This document shows positions 42,240 through 50,371 of a stretch of 64,000 nt of DNA, piece after piece (position 1 is the first letter of the stretch; each line of letters starts with the position of its first letter). A program made the position numbers and the translations under genes. The stretch covers positions 124,001-188,000 of the forward strand of contig NZ_WRPP01000013.1 of NCBI RefSeq assembly GCF_009760405.1, read 5' to 3'. The notes below the pieces were generated by a model that worked only from the letters and a program-made list of their open reading frames with translations, had not been told where the DNA came from and searched no databases. This DNA is from Nocardia terrae (GTDB taxonomy: Bacteria; Actinomycetota; Actinomycetes; Mycobacteriales; Mycobacteriaceae).

Positions 42240-43295
42240 TCAGCGTCGACGCGGCCAGGTGGTCGCCGCGGCGGCCAGCACCGCGACCACCTGAACGGCT
42301 TCGGACAGCCGCACCGCACGCCGCAGATCGCGCACCCGGGGCACCGGCCCGTCGCCGAGCGTGGGGCGCATCTCGACCCCGTGCCGATACTCCGTCTTCC
42401 CGCCGAGCGTCACGCCCAGCGCCCCCGCCATCGACGCTTCCGCCACACCGGCGTTCGGACTCGGATGCTTCGCCGCATCCCGCCGCCACGCCCGCCACGC
42501 GTTCGCGGGCCGCCCGCCGACCACCGGCGCCAACGCGGTCGTGATCAGCCCACTGACCCGAGCCGGCACAAGATTCGCCACATCATCGGTCCGCGCCGCC
42601 GCCCACCCGAACCGCCCGTACCGCTCGTTCCGATACCCCACCATCGCATCGAGCGTGTTCACCGCCCGATAAGCCAGCAACCCCGGCACCCCCGCGACCG
42701 CACCCCAGAACAGCGGCGCCACAGTCGCATCCGAGGTGTTCTCCGCGATCGACTCGAGCGCCGCCCGCGCCAAACCATCGGCATCCAGCAACGCGGGATC
42801 CCGCCCACACAACGAAGGCAACAACTCCCGCGCCCCCGCGACATCCCCCGCCTCCAGCCGATCCGCCATCTCCCGCCCGGTCTTCGCAAGCGTCGTCCCG
42901 CCGAGCACGGTCCATGTCGCAGCCGCCGTCACCACCACCTCCCCGAGCCCTCGGGCCAGACCGCGATCGGCCCGGATCGTGCTGCGCCGCCGGGACATTC
43001 GACTCACACTGTGGTCCGGCCGGTAGACGCTTTGCCGCCGCAAGACCCGCGACCGAATCCCGCCCCGGCCGCTCACCGCCCCTCGCAGCCCGATCCCCAC
43101 CCCGGCCACCGCTCCGACCAACAGCACCTCGTGCACCACCCCGGCAGCGCGACCATCCCGATAGGTGAACTCCTCCACCTTCATCGCCACCGACCCGAAC
43201 CCCGCCACTGGATGCCCCCGCCGCGGATCCCCGAACACGCGGTCCACCCCGAACCCGAGCACCAGTCCCACCGCAGTAGCCATCCCGATCCGCAC
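42240..43295 (-). CDS. cobD: adenosylcobinamide-phosphate synthase CobD/CbiB
   Basis: 351 residues of a membrane protein that joins aminopropanol (phosphate) to cobyric acid in cobalamin synthesis. Landmarks are VDRVFGDPRRGHPVAGFG at the N terminus, ESIAENTSDATVAPLFWGAV, YRAVNTLDAMVGYRNERYGRFG, PARVSGLIT and AKHPSPNAGVAEASMAGAL. An Arg-rich segment between residues 75 and 110 seems extra. It is next to SURF1 and ptpA, as in M. tuberculosis (Rv2236c-Rv2234). Confidence 0.92.
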   Translation of the reverse strand: MRIGMATAVGLVLGFGVDRVFGDPRRGHPVAGFGSVAMKVEEFTYRDGRAAGVVHEVLLVGAVAGVGIGLRGAVSGRGGIRSRVLRRQSVYRPDHSVSRMSRRRSTIRADRGLARGLGEVVVTAAATWTVLGGTTLAKTGREMADRLEAGDVAGARELLPSLCGRDPALLDADGLARAALESIAENTSDATVAPLFWGAVAGVPGLLAYRAVNTLDAMVGYRNERYGRFGWAAARTDDVANLVPARVSGLITTALAPVVGGRPANAWRAWRRDAAKHPSPNAGVAEASMAGALGVTLGGKTEYRHGVEMRPTLGDGPVPRVRDLRRAVRLSEAVQVVAVLAAAATTWPRRR

Positions 43296-43436
43296 CCCGC
43301 GAGGCTATCCGAGCCCCATCCCGCCCCCACGCGCCCTACCGTCGAGGACTCGGCCCGATGCGAACCCTCGCCCTCGACTCGGTCACCTCCGGCCCGCCCT
43401 CGTGCCCGACGGTAACCTCCCGCCTCCCGCCAATTT

Positions 43437-43499
43437 CGTCGAGTGGCACACCACCGAGGGGATTTGTCCGTTCCCCCCTCGCTGGTGTGCCACTCGACG
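43437..43499. repeat. 63-bp inverted repeat (17-bp perfect arms)
   Basis: CGTCGAGTGGCACACCA and TGGTGTGCCACTCGACG are perfect complements, with an inner CGAGGGG / CCCCTCG helix, giving a near-continuous hairpin. It sits 28 bp after the SURF1 stop and 141 bp before the cobD start (both minus strand). It could be a terminator, an attenuator for cobD, or a small mobile palindromic repeat. The remainder of the 231-bp spacer shows no gene. Confidence 0.8.
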
Positions 43500-43526
43500 T
43501 CGCTGGTCGGGTGGGCTTGCGGCGGG

Positions 43527-44480
43527 TCAGCGGCGGGTGCCGCCGTAGCGGTCGGTGAGGCGGGCCTCGTTGGTGGTGGGTTTCGTGGCGGGGGGCGGGT
43601 CGTTGGGTTTGGTCGGTTTCGAGGCGACGGGCGATTCGGCTGCGGCAGTGGCGGGCTCGTTCATGTCGCGGGGCGCGGCGGGTTGGGTGGCGGCTTCGGC
43701 TTTTTCGCGGCGGCGGGCGCGGATTTCGGCCCAGATGAAGTAGCCGAGGCCGAGGGGGGCCATGACGCCGAAGGCCAGCCATTGCAGGCCGTAGGAGAGG
43801 TAGGGGCCGGCGTCGAGTTGGGGGAGGGGGTCGGGGGTGAAGGCGCCGGGCTGGTTGGGTTCGAGTTGGAGGTAGCCGCCGAGGCCGTCGGTGGGGATGG
43901 GGGTGAGGGGCAGGCCCATCACCGTGGCTTCCTGGGCGGTGTCGGTCGTATAGACCTGGCGGTAGCCCTCTTCCGTGGTGGGGGGCTTCTTGTCGATGAC
44001 GCCCTCGGAGGCGCGGACGCGGGCCTCCAGATGCTGGGTGCCGGTGGGCGGGGCGGCGATGACGGCGGGCGGATGGGTGCCGCCTTCGGCCGCCGCGAGA
44101 TTGCCGCGATCGACCAGCAGGGTGCGGCCGTCGTCGAGGCGGAAGGCGGCGAGCACGGTGTAGGCGGGCTGGCCGTCGAGGTGGCGCAGCCGCACCAGCA
44201 CGGTCGAATCCGGGACGTAGGCGCCGTCCGCGGTGACGCGCCGCCACTCGGTGTCCTTGCCGCTGCCCGAGAGCATGGTGGTGATGTCGACCGGGGCGGC
44301 GTGCACCGAGTTCGCGATGCGGTCATTGCGTGCGGAGGTCCGCGTGTTCTTGCCGAGCTGCCAGGGCGCGAGCACCGAGAAACACAGGTAGGCGAACCCG
44401 ACCACGACGACCGCGAGAATCAGCCAGCTGGGCCGCAGCAGAAAGGTGAGGCGCCGCAGCACGGAAGTCTTCGAGCTCAT
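43527..44480 (-). CDS. SURF1-family cytochrome oxidase assembly protein
   Basis: 317 residues. Two membrane helices (about 18-38, WLILAVVVVGFAYLCFSVLA, and about 225-245, LQWLAFGVMAPLGLGYFIW) flank an outside domain with LAPWQLGKN, the family's RxxWQ-like start, VLAAFRLDDGRTLLVDRGNL and YLQLEPNQPG. The C-terminal tail of about 70 residues is disordered and Pro/Ala/Thr-rich. The role is haem insertion into cytochrome oxidase. It overlaps ptpA by 4 bp (ATGA). Confidence 0.9.
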   Translation of the reverse strand: MSSKTSVLRRLTFLLRPSWLILAVVVVGFAYLCFSVLAPWQLGKNTRTSARNDRIANSVHAAPVDITTMLSGSGKDTEWRRVTADGAYVPDSTVLVRLRHLDGQPAYTVLAAFRLDDGRTLLVDRGNLAAAEGGTHPPAVIAAPPTGTQHLEARVRASEGVIDKKPPTTEEGYRQVYTTDTAQEATVMGLPLTPIPTDGLGGYLQLEPNQPGAFTPDPLPQLDAGPYLSYGLQWLAFGVMAPLGLGYFIWAEIRARRREKAEAATQPAAPRDMNEPATAAAESPVASKPTKPNDPPPATKPTTNEARLTDRYGGTRR

Positions 44481-44968
44481 GCGGTCCGGCCTCCGGACTG
44501 TTCGCCGAGTTGCTCACGCACCCACTCGAGGAGTCCCGGCATCGCCGCCTCGATCTGCTCGCGCACCGACGCGAAGTCGGCCTGGTCCCCGTAGTAGGGG
44601 TCCGGCACCGACCGCCCGGTGGCGGACGGATCGAAACTCCGCAACAGCCGCCGTCGATCCGAGGGCACCCCCAGCCGCGCCAACTCCCGCTCGTGCCCGG
44701 TGTCCAGCGCCACCAGCAGATCGGCGTCCCGATGCTCGGGCCCGATCACCGCCGCACTGTGCCCGATCGGATACCCGTGTGCCACCAGCTCCTTCGTGGT
44801 CCGGTAGTCGGCTTCGTCCCCCACGTGCCAACTCCCGGTCCCGGCACTGCTCACCCGCACCCGATCCGCCAGCCCGTCCCGTTCCAGGTACGCGGCGAAG
44901 ATCTTCTCGGCCATCGGGGACCGGCAGATATTGCCGGTGCAGATAAACGTGACGTGAAGTTCACCCAT
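44477..44968 (-). CDS. ptpA: low-molecular-weight protein tyrosine phosphatase, 5' end replaced by an integrated element
   Basis: 163 residues with the phosphatase loop CTGNICRS (Cys10, Arg16) and the acid PDPYYGD. It matches M. tuberculosis PtpA in sequence and in neighbourhood. The element junction lies inside codons 9-13 (44931-44944). The first eight codons, MGELHVTF, come from the element and encode the same peptide as the original host 5' end still found at 56 kb, so the enzyme is restored. Its promoter now comes from the element's end, downstream of the integrase gene. It is translationally coupled to SURF1. Confidence 0.94.
   Translation of the reverse strand: MGELHVTFICTGNICRSPMAEKIFAAYLERDGLADRVRVSSAGTGSWHVGDEADYRTTKELVAHGYPIGHSAAVIGPEHRDADLLVALDTGHERELARLGVPSDRRRLLRSFDPSATGRSVPDPYYGDQADFASVREQIEAAMPGLLEWVREQLGEQSGGRTA
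44931..44944. repeat. attL core of the integrated element
   Basis: TTGCCGGTGCAGAT is repeated exactly at 55971-55984. Both copies lie in the same codons of the ptpA 5' end. Outside the core the two sides differ mostly at third codon positions, as expected if the element carries its own version of the target. Confidence 0.9.
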
Positions 44969-44992
44969 GGTTGCCCAGCTCAGACATGGTTT

Positions 44993-46237
44993 TCAGGCTG
45001 CTTTCGTCTCCGCATTTTCGGCCTTGGCAAGGTTTTGGCAAGGTGCAGGGCTGTAAGCCTTGTCCATGGCAACCGCCACCCGGTCTAGGTCGGTATCGAA
45101 CAGGTCCGCGTACGTCTTCAAGGTAATCGACGGGTCAGAGTGACCGAGCATCCGCGCCAGCGCCAGAACGTTAGCCCCAGCCGACACAGCGAGGCTCGCG
45201 CACGTGTGGCGGAGATCGTGGGGAGTGACCCGCTGAATCTTCGCCCGCTTAACCGCGCCAGCGAACCAGCCGTCACCATGCTTGGACCGAGGTAGGTACT
45301 CGTCAGGGTCGCCAGGGTGAGGGAACAGCAGGGCGTCACCTAGCTTGCCCTTGGTGCGTTTCTTCAGCTCCACCATGACGAACAGCGGCACGGGAACGGT
45401 CCGCCACTTGTCGCTCTTGGTAGTGCCTACCTCGATGCCGTCTGACAGCTGTACGGCGTTCTCAGACACGATGAGCCTGCCCCTGGTGGCGTCAACGTCA
45501 CGCACCCGCAGCGCTACCGCTTCACCCCAACGCAGACCGCAGTACGCGAGGACAAGCACCAGCGTTCGATGCTGCCCGGCTTCCTTCGCTAACCGCTGTA
45601 CGTCGTCGTTGGTGAGGTATACGTGCCGCTTCTTGGTCAGCTTGGGCACGCCATCAATCCCACGGGCAGGGTTGCCCTTGATCGCTCCGCGCTTCTTAGC
45701 AAGGTCGAGAATGCCGACCAGCGTTGTGTGTGCCTGCCGGATGAGGGAAGCCCCATCGGAGACCTTCCCGCCGCGTGCTTTGGCCTTCTCCGCTCGTTCC
45801 TGAGCTTCAAGGAGCAGGTCTGTAATCCAGGCTTCTACCGCGTCACTGGTGATCGCTGAGACCTTGACGTTCTCCCACCTGGGTTTAACGTGCAGTCGCC
45901 ACGATCCTTCGTTCGCGGTGTAGCTGGATTTCTTGTTCGCGGCCTTCTTCGCCTTCAACCAGTCGGGGGCTAGCTCTCCTACCGTGATCCTGCCCTTGGA
46001 CGGCGCTACGTACTCGCCAGCGTCAATGCGAACCTTGTTGTTGGCCTTGAAGGTTCGTGCGTCTTCCAGGCGTTCAAACCCTCGCTTCTGGGACTGCTTC
46101 CCTTCGGGGGTCTGGTAGACGACTCGGTAGCGAATTCCTTTGTCGCCGGGTCGCTCTGGCTTCACCCGGTAGGCGTAGATTCCTGGGTCTTTGACCTCCG
46201 GTAGTGGTGGGAGCTTCTTCGCTGCCTTGGTGGTCAT
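44993..46237 (-). CDS. int: tyrosine recombinase / integrase
   Basis: 414 residues. The N-terminal arm-binding and SAM-like core-binding regions span about 1-190 (TVGELAPDWLKAKKAANKKS). The catalytic domain has Arg in AYCGLRWGEAVALR, HxxR in TPHDLRHTCASLAVSAG, LARMLGHSD, and the nucleophile Tyr in TLKTYADLFD. It integrates the element into ptpA and with a helper would excise it. It lies 49 bp from the attL core, as is usual for att-flanking integrases. Start ATG 46237. Confidence 0.96.
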   Translation of the reverse strand: MTTKAAKKLPPLPEVKDPGIYAYRVKPERPGDKGIRYRVVYQTPEGKQSQKRGFERLEDARTFKANNKVRIDAGEYVAPSKGRITVGELAPDWLKAKKAANKKSSYTANEGSWRLHVKPRWENVKVSAITSDAVEAWITDLLLEAQERAEKAKARGGKVSDGASLIRQAHTTLVGILDLAKKRGAIKGNPARGIDGVPKLTKKRHVYLTNDDVQRLAKEAGQHRTLVLVLAYCGLRWGEAVALRVRDVDATRGRLIVSENAVQLSDGIEVGTTKSDKWRTVPVPLFVMVELKKRTKGKLGDALLFPHPGDPDEYLPRSKHGDGWFAGAVKRAKIQRVTPHDLRHTCASLAVSAGANVLALARMLGHSDPSITLKTYADLFDTDLDRVAVAMDKAYSPAPCQNLAKAENAETKAA

Positions 46238-46263
46238 TCGGCGTTTCCTGCCCTCTCGTGGTT

Positions 46264-46536
46264 CTAAGCGTTCACGTTCGCCGTACTGAGGGGCACGGCT
46301 AGGTCTGACGCGGTGAGGTGGCCGGTTGCGTACAGGCCAACGATTACGGGATGGGCGTAGGCGCGACAGATCGCGATCACTGTTTCCGGGTTGGGTTTTC
46401 CGCCGCTGGTGTTGAGTCTCTTGTACAGCGTCGTGTGTTCGACGCCGATTCGAGCGGCTACGGTCCTGTAGCTGTCGCCGCCTGTGACCTCCTGATACCA
46501 GGAGCGCCAGGCTTCGACGGGTTGGTTTGCTGGCAT
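46264..46536 (-). CDS. small HTH protein, likely element repressor
   Basis: 90 residues with a helix-turn-helix: SYRTVAARIGVEHTTLYKRL (about 23-45), then KPNPETVIAICRAY. The form is that of short phage immunity repressors next to integrase genes. It reads in the same direction as int, 26 bp upstream, so repressor and integrase may share a transcript. An inverted repeat 38 bp upstream is a likely operator. Confidence 0.75.
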   Translation of the reverse strand: MPANQPVEAWRSWYQEVTGGDSYRTVAARIGVEHTTLYKRLNTSGGKPNPETVIAICRAYAHPVIVGLYATGHLTASDLAVPLSTANVNA

Positions 46537-46573
46537 GTTTCCAGACCTACAGTGTTGCCAATCTTCAACGCAA

Positions 46574-46592
46574 ACTAAACGGTCGGTTTAGT
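46574..46592. promoter_or_regulatory. operator-like inverted repeat at the element's control region
   Basis: ACTAAAC-GGTCG-GTTTAGT is a perfect 7-bp inverted repeat in the 261-bp divergent spacer between the repressor and the excisionase-like gene. It is AT-rich compared with its surroundings and well placed to control leftward transcription. Confidence 0.55.
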
Positions 46593-46797
46593 GGCGTGGA
46601 CAACAAGGCTGTTCGGTCTGTGTGCGACCGCATGACGACACGGATCGAATGGGGAGCCGGTCAACACCGCCCGCAAAGGTCGTTGACCAGGTGTTATCCC
46701 CTGTTCTCCCTGGTCGAGCCGGGCGCACTGTCGGACAGGTGGTGTGAACTCCTCTCGTCCACAACGGACCACAGAAAAGCCGAGAGGAGCACACGCA

Positions 46798-46977
46798 ATG
46801 CCTACGACCATGACACCCGCGAAGGCCGCAGAGATTGCCGGATGTCACCTGAATTCAATCTACGCAGCACTACTGTCCGGCGAACTGAAGGGCTATCAGA
46901 GGAGGGCTCCCCGAGGACGTTGGCGAATCTTCCCCGAAGACTTGACCCGCTGGATTCGCGGCGAAGCCCCAGCCTGA
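46798..46977 (+). CDS. excisionase-like HTH protein (59 aa)
   Basis: 59 residues: MTPAKAAEIAGCHLNSIYAA then GYQRRAPRGRWRIFPEDLTR. This is the winged-helix pattern of the excisionase/MerR-like helix_turn_helix_17 group. ATG 46798 is chosen because of the GAGAGGAG site just upstream; the longer frame has no initiation signal. It is the first gene of the rightward operon, ending 1 bp before the next start. Confidence 0.75.
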   Translation: MPTTMTPAKAAEIAGCHLNSIYAALLSGELKGYQRRAPRGRWRIFPEDLTRWIRGEAPA

Positions 46978-46978
46978 G

Positions 46979-47836
46979 GTGGTCGAGTTGTCCAAGGAGC
47001 AAGACCCGCCACGGTTCGAGGTGAAGCGCCACAACAAGCCAAGAGACGGCTTCACGGTGATTCGCAACGAATTTCACCGAACGCGCCTGTCCCTCAGGGC
47101 GAAAGCTGTCATGTGTTTCCTGATGACCCACGATGAGCGTTACCAGCTCTCCAAAGCCCTGGTAGCCGAATGTCTGGGCTTAAACCGAAGGACGGTCATG
47201 GGAGCTATAGCGGACGCGGAGAGAAGTGGGTACCTGGTTAGACAGCCGGTTACCGGTCTGCGTAACCAGCTAGTGAACATGAACTACCACGTTTCGGATA
47301 TTCCATTCACTGACGCGGAGAAGGCGGACTTGCGGTGCACTCTGAGGACTGCGCGGGAGGTTCCGGAGGCTTCTCTATCCGAGCGGCTGAACTCGATGGC
47401 AGTGTGTACACAATACACACCAGACCTACCAGAGGAGTATGCAGAAAATGCACACTACTGTGCAGAAAACGCACACTCCAACGATGAGGACGAACGGCAG
47501 TATGCAGAAAATGCACTCGACGGTGTGCAAAAACTGCATGCATTAGAAGACCAAGAGAATACTACTAGTATTAGTACTTCTACTCTTAGTAAATATCTCT
47601 CTAGTAGTGAGAGCGAGTCTGACGACTCGGACGCGGAGAAGGGCAGAGAACAGGAGTCGGTTGATGAGCTTCGGGATGAAATCTACTTCGAGATGGAATC
47701 CAGGGGCTTGGACGCTGAGTATGACTTAGAGCCCTGGTGGTATAACAACGTCAGATTTACCGATTGGCGGTTGGATGACGATTGGGATGGGCTAGTTGGT
47801 CTTCTGGGATGGGTTAGGGACCAGGAGAAGCGCTAA
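46979..47836 (+). CDS. replication-type winged-helix protein with internal iterons
   Basis: 285 residues. The N-terminal 110 residues form a winged helix of the phage replication-organiser kind (TRLSLRAKAVMCFLMTHDER then LSKALVAECLGLNRRTVMGA, DAERSGYLVR). A low-complexity acidic middle follows, with a 7-residue repeat (YAENAHY, CAENAHS, YAENALD) encoded by iteron-like DNA. The C-terminal 60 residues are acidic and aromatic (DEIYFEMESRGLDAEYDLEP). GTG 46979 is coupled to the preceding stop. The proposed role is replication initiation at the origin inside its own gene. Confidence 0.65.
   Translation: MVELSKEQDPPRFEVKRHNKPRDGFTVIRNEFHRTRLSLRAKAVMCFLMTHDERYQLSKALVAECLGLNRRTVMGAIADAERSGYLVRQPVTGLRNQLVNMNYHVSDIPFTDAEKADLRCTLRTAREVPEASLSERLNSMAVCTQYTPDLPEEYAENAHYCAENAHSNDEDERQYAENALDGVQKLHALEDQENTTSISTSTLSKYLSSSESESDDSDAEKGREQESVDELRDEIYFEMESRGLDAEYDLEPWWYNNVRFTDWRLDDDWDGLVGLLGWVRDQEKR
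47403..47615. other. putative replication origin inside the rep-type gene
   Basis: TGCAGAAAATGCA-type repeats start at 47440, 47461, 47503 and (variant) 47526, spaced 21, 42 and 23 bp, i.e. multiples of two helical turns. A 10-bp palindrome TGTGTACACA lies at 47403. Immediately right, 47550-47615 is strongly AT-rich (TACTACTAGTATTAGTACTT and onward), a candidate unwinding element. Iterons inside a replication gene are known in phages and plasmids. Confidence 0.6.
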
Positions 47837-47970
47837 CCGGAGATGGACGCTTTGGGTCGGGGAACTTCGTTCCCCTTCCTCCGCGTCACGGCGTAGCCGC
47901 CTGAAGTGTCATTTCGGGACACTACGTCTTAGAGCCATTCTCCGGGATTAGATCCATCGAACCTAGAGGT

Positions 47971-48369
47971 ATGTACCCGAACGCCCTAAAAATGGCTCAG
48001 CGTTTGATTCTGAGCCGGGAATCGCTATTTCAACGATGGGGAGGTGAGTGGGAAATGGAGTCCGGGGAGGTTTTCAACCGTACTGACTGCTATTACTGCG
48101 GGCGCTCCCTAGCGTTAGGTGAGCACCGCATTTGCACGAGTGGGCTTAGGTGCCTTGTTCTGGCCTGTCATCATTGCGGCTCTATGGCGTATTTTGCGAC
48201 GGAGGACGGTTGGTCCTTTGCCTGTGTTGGGTGCGGTTCCTTCGTAGGCATCAGAAGGGATTACGTGGAGGCGGTGGATTGGTCCGCTCTTCGTCCTCCT
48301 CCGCGTATGAAGCCATCTTCTAAGCGTGCTGCGGCTAGGAATGTGGTTTTGCATCAGGTCCGGGACTGA
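47971..48369 (+). CDS. zinc-ribbon protein of the element (132 aa)
   Basis: The middle has three Cys pairs: CYYCGRS, CHHCGSM and CVGCGSF, fitting one or two zinc ribbons (about 40-95). A basic tail (RPPPRMKPSSKRAAARNVVL) follows. It is probably nucleic-acid-binding. The GC content and codon use are clearly lower than in host genes. No family recognised. Confidence 0.65.
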   Translation: MYPNALKMAQRLILSRESLFQRWGGEWEMESGEVFNRTDCYYCGRSLALGEHRICTSGLRCLVLACHHCGSMAYFATEDGWSFACVGCGSFVGIRRDYVEAVDWSALRPPPRMKPSSKRAAARNVVLHQVRD

Positions 48370-48457
48370 GCAAGATGGACTATTGGACATCTTGAAAAGA
48401 ACTCCGGAATCCAAAATGACAGACTCCTTGTAACAATCAATCGAGGAGGCTGACACC

Positions 48458-48718
48458 GTGGAAGAACTCCCGGAGATGCTAGCGGCCCATCGAATCGGTC
48501 GCACAGAGCGAACAATCCGCGAGTGGTACTACCGAGGGCTAATCACCCGAAGGCGTAAGCATGGACTCAACATGTACCGGCTCAGCGAATTGGAAGCGGT
48601 AATGAAAGACCATGGTTCCAACTGGGGCGGGAATCGACGCAAACCAAGCGATATGCCGAGATTCATCCGCCCGACCGTCTACCGCACAGAAACACTCGAA
48701 GTCAATGACACCGAATGA
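48458..48718 (+). CDS. MerR-like HTH protein of the element (86 aa)
   Basis: The N-terminal HTH reads LAAHRIGRTERTIREWYYRG then RRRKHGLNMYRLSELEAVM, as in small phage-encoded DNA-binding proteins. AGGAGG (48443-48448) precedes the GTG start. It overlaps the next gene by 14 bp. Confidence 0.7.
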   Translation: MEELPEMLAAHRIGRTERTIREWYYRGLITRRRKHGLNMYRLSELEAVMKDHGSNWGGNRRKPSDMPRFIRPTVYRTETLEVNDTE

Positions 48719-49133
48719 GGCATGGAATTTCGATCGGGAAGTTGGGTGGGTAGTCCGGGTTAAGAGCAAGTCCGGCTCAGGATCGGCGAAATGGGCCGTG
48801 GTGTCGGGTGGACTCCTCCGTAAGAAGCTGAGTTTTACCCAACTTCAAAGTCTATGCGATGCGATCACCGATGCTGAGGAGTTTGGTATTAGCACCTGCG
48901 GCAATTGGACTGTAACCAAGATTTTGGATCGTAACAGCGTGCCGGGCTACGCAATTCTACATAACCGCGGTGGTAGGACATTTCCGATTGGACTTGCAGA
49001 GTTGCAGGCGGAGCCATTTCTTGCCTCCGCGTTCGCCGCACTCTCCTTGCGTGAAGAGCATCTAATCAATACCAGGAAGTCAAAGTTAACACATGACAGA
49101 AAACCTGTTTACAGAGCTGGCCAAGCTCGCTGA
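48705..49133 (+). CDS. hypothetical element protein (142 aa)
   Basis: It starts at ATG 48705 inside the end of the previous gene. The first part (VGWVVRVKSKSGSGSAKWAV then LSFTQLQSLCDAITDAEEFG) is beta-rich followed by a helix. A second region has NWTVTKILDRNSVPGYAILH. I recognise no domain. It has typical element composition. Confidence 0.6.
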   Translation: MTPNEAWNFDREVGWVVRVKSKSGSGSAKWAVVSGGLLRKKLSFTQLQSLCDAITDAEEFGISTCGNWTVTKILDRNSVPGYAILHNRGGRTFPIGLAELQAEPFLASAFAALSLREEHLINTRKSKLTHDRKPVYRAGQAR

Positions 49134-49299
49134 GCTAAACGCTCGAAAGGCTGAGTGGTTCCATATGAACGAACGGCCATACGGCGAAGACTGCAAGCCA
49201 TACCACTACAGCTATCGACGCGGGTACGGAGTATCTAACCCTCGCACCGCGTACCCGAAGTGCGTAGGCACGAACCCTTGGGAGGGAATCAGCCAATGA
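49093..49299 (+). CDS. hypothetical element protein (68 aa)
   Basis: A small frame overlapping the previous one by 41 bp and coupled to the next by ATGA. The product is rich in Tyr, His and Arg (DCKPYHYSYRRGYGVSNPRT), soluble, with a helical N terminus (FTELAKLAELNARKAEWFHM). Family unknown. Confidence 0.5.
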   Translation: MTENLFTELAKLAELNARKAEWFHMNERPYGEDCKPYHYSYRRGYGVSNPRTAYPKCVGTNPWEGISQ

Positions 49300-49376
49300 G
49301 ACCGGTAACCCTCATTTTCGCGATCATCGGGACGGTTTCTTTGATCATTGCCGCGTGTATCGCATTCCGTATGTAG
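49296..49376 (+). CDS. single-span membrane peptide (26 aa)
   Basis: MRPVTLIFAIIGTVSLIIAA then CIAFRM: one membrane helix. The start overlaps the previous stop (ATGA) and a GGGAGGGAA site lies 12 bp upstream. Too short for most gene finders. It could be a small membrane effector or a regulator of the element. Confidence 0.5.
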   Translation: MRPVTLIFAIIGTVSLIIAACIAFRM

Positions 49377-49402
49377 ACCAGATAAGATTTGGGAGATAGA
49401 CC

Positions 49403-50371
49403 TTGACTAAGAAGAACACCGCCGTAACTGCCAACCAGGCGATCGCACATCTACACCATTTTAAGGACAAGGAGACCCGTAACCTTCTCCTCGCTGTCGC
49501 CGGTATCGGAATCCCTCTCACTGGGGTTGCTACTGAGCTGGAGAGCCTTCACACGATCGGGCAGCGGTTCGGCAGCCTGGAAGACGAATATGCCGCACGG
49601 GCAACGCGTGTAGATTTTGAAGCCCTCGAAGCGCTCTCCTCTGACGGTGATGTGGCCGACCTTAAGGCGGTTCTTTGGCAGCTGATTTGCAAAGAGAACC
49701 TACCGACTGTTCAGAACAAGTACAGCACTGAGGTTGCGGCAGCGAGCCAGCTGGTTCGAAACGCTGCCTACGCCAATTCCATCGAATGGCTGTCTCAGCT
49801 ATCGAACATTTACGCCAAGGAGCATGATTCCTTGTTCATGGCAGATGAGAACAATATTGATGAGACGCCACGGAAGAAGCTGGAGCGAGAACAGCGGCGA
49901 AATACGCTTCGCAGCGTTGAGCAGGCTATTCGCGGATATCTCGGCGCAACCCTCGCGGGAAGTATTGACGAGAATATGAGCAACGCCCCGAAGGCTAGCC
50001 TTCTTGCTCGATACGAGTTCACCGTTGAACAATGGATTGCCGTTACCGTTCCCAAGCTCTACAGCATTCAGCGCAAAGCTACCGGACCGGGTGCATATGA
50101 CTTTCAGCGAGTGAACCACTATGAGACTGCGGAGGAATTTGAGATTGCGCTAGCTCGGGCGGCTAGCGAGGTTGGCGCTAAGCCTCGACTCTTCCCCGGA
50201 ACCTACCATGACCTTTCGGAAGAATATGACCGTATGGACCGCGAGGCTGACGCGCTTATCCGCTCCAAACATCAGGGCGGTTCCCTGGAGGAATTCAGCG
50301 CGGAAGAGTTGGCGATCGAAGCTCAGGTGCATTTCTGGCGAGAAATTCGAGAGAGTCGTAATAAGCAATGA
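49403..50371 (+). CDS. hypothetical element protein (322 aa)
   Basis: The largest unknown of the element. TTG start with GGGAG upstream. Mostly helical: a hydrophobic helix near 25-45 (NLLLAVAGIGIPLTGVATEL), then soluble helices including the basic ETPRKKLEREQRRNTLRSVE, and an acidic C terminus. It stops in ATGA with the next gene. I see no catalytic motif. It could be structural or a host-takeover protein; no basis to choose. Confidence 0.6.
   Translation: MTKKNTAVTANQAIAHLHHFKDKETRNLLLAVAGIGIPLTGVATELESLHTIGQRFGSLEDEYAARATRVDFEALEALSSDGDVADLKAVLWQLICKENLPTVQNKYSTEVAAASQLVRNAAYANSIEWLSQLSNIYAKEHDSLFMADENNIDETPRKKLEREQRRNTLRSVEQAIRGYLGATLAGSIDENMSNAPKASLLARYEFTVEQWIAVTVPKLYSIQRKATGPGAYDFQRVNHYETAEEFEIALARAASEVGAKPRLFPGTYHDLSEEYDRMDREADALIRSKHQGGSLEEFSAEELAIEAQVHFWREIRESRNKQ

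Noticed and set aside
41079..43415. 778-codon plus-strand open frame over the sigma factor and cobD genes
   Set aside because: Antisense shadow; composition switches from Val/Gly-rich to Pro/Arg/His-rich where the true genes change.
46527..47024. Plus-strand frame through the repressor-excisionase spacer
   Set aside because: It has no initiation signal and conflicts with the excisionase-like gene, which has a strong ribosome site in another frame.
47440..47540. CRISPR array
   Set aside because: Repeats are 13-16 bp, AT-rich, spaced about 21 bp inside a gene, with no unique spacers of regular length and no cas gene; an iteron set fits better.
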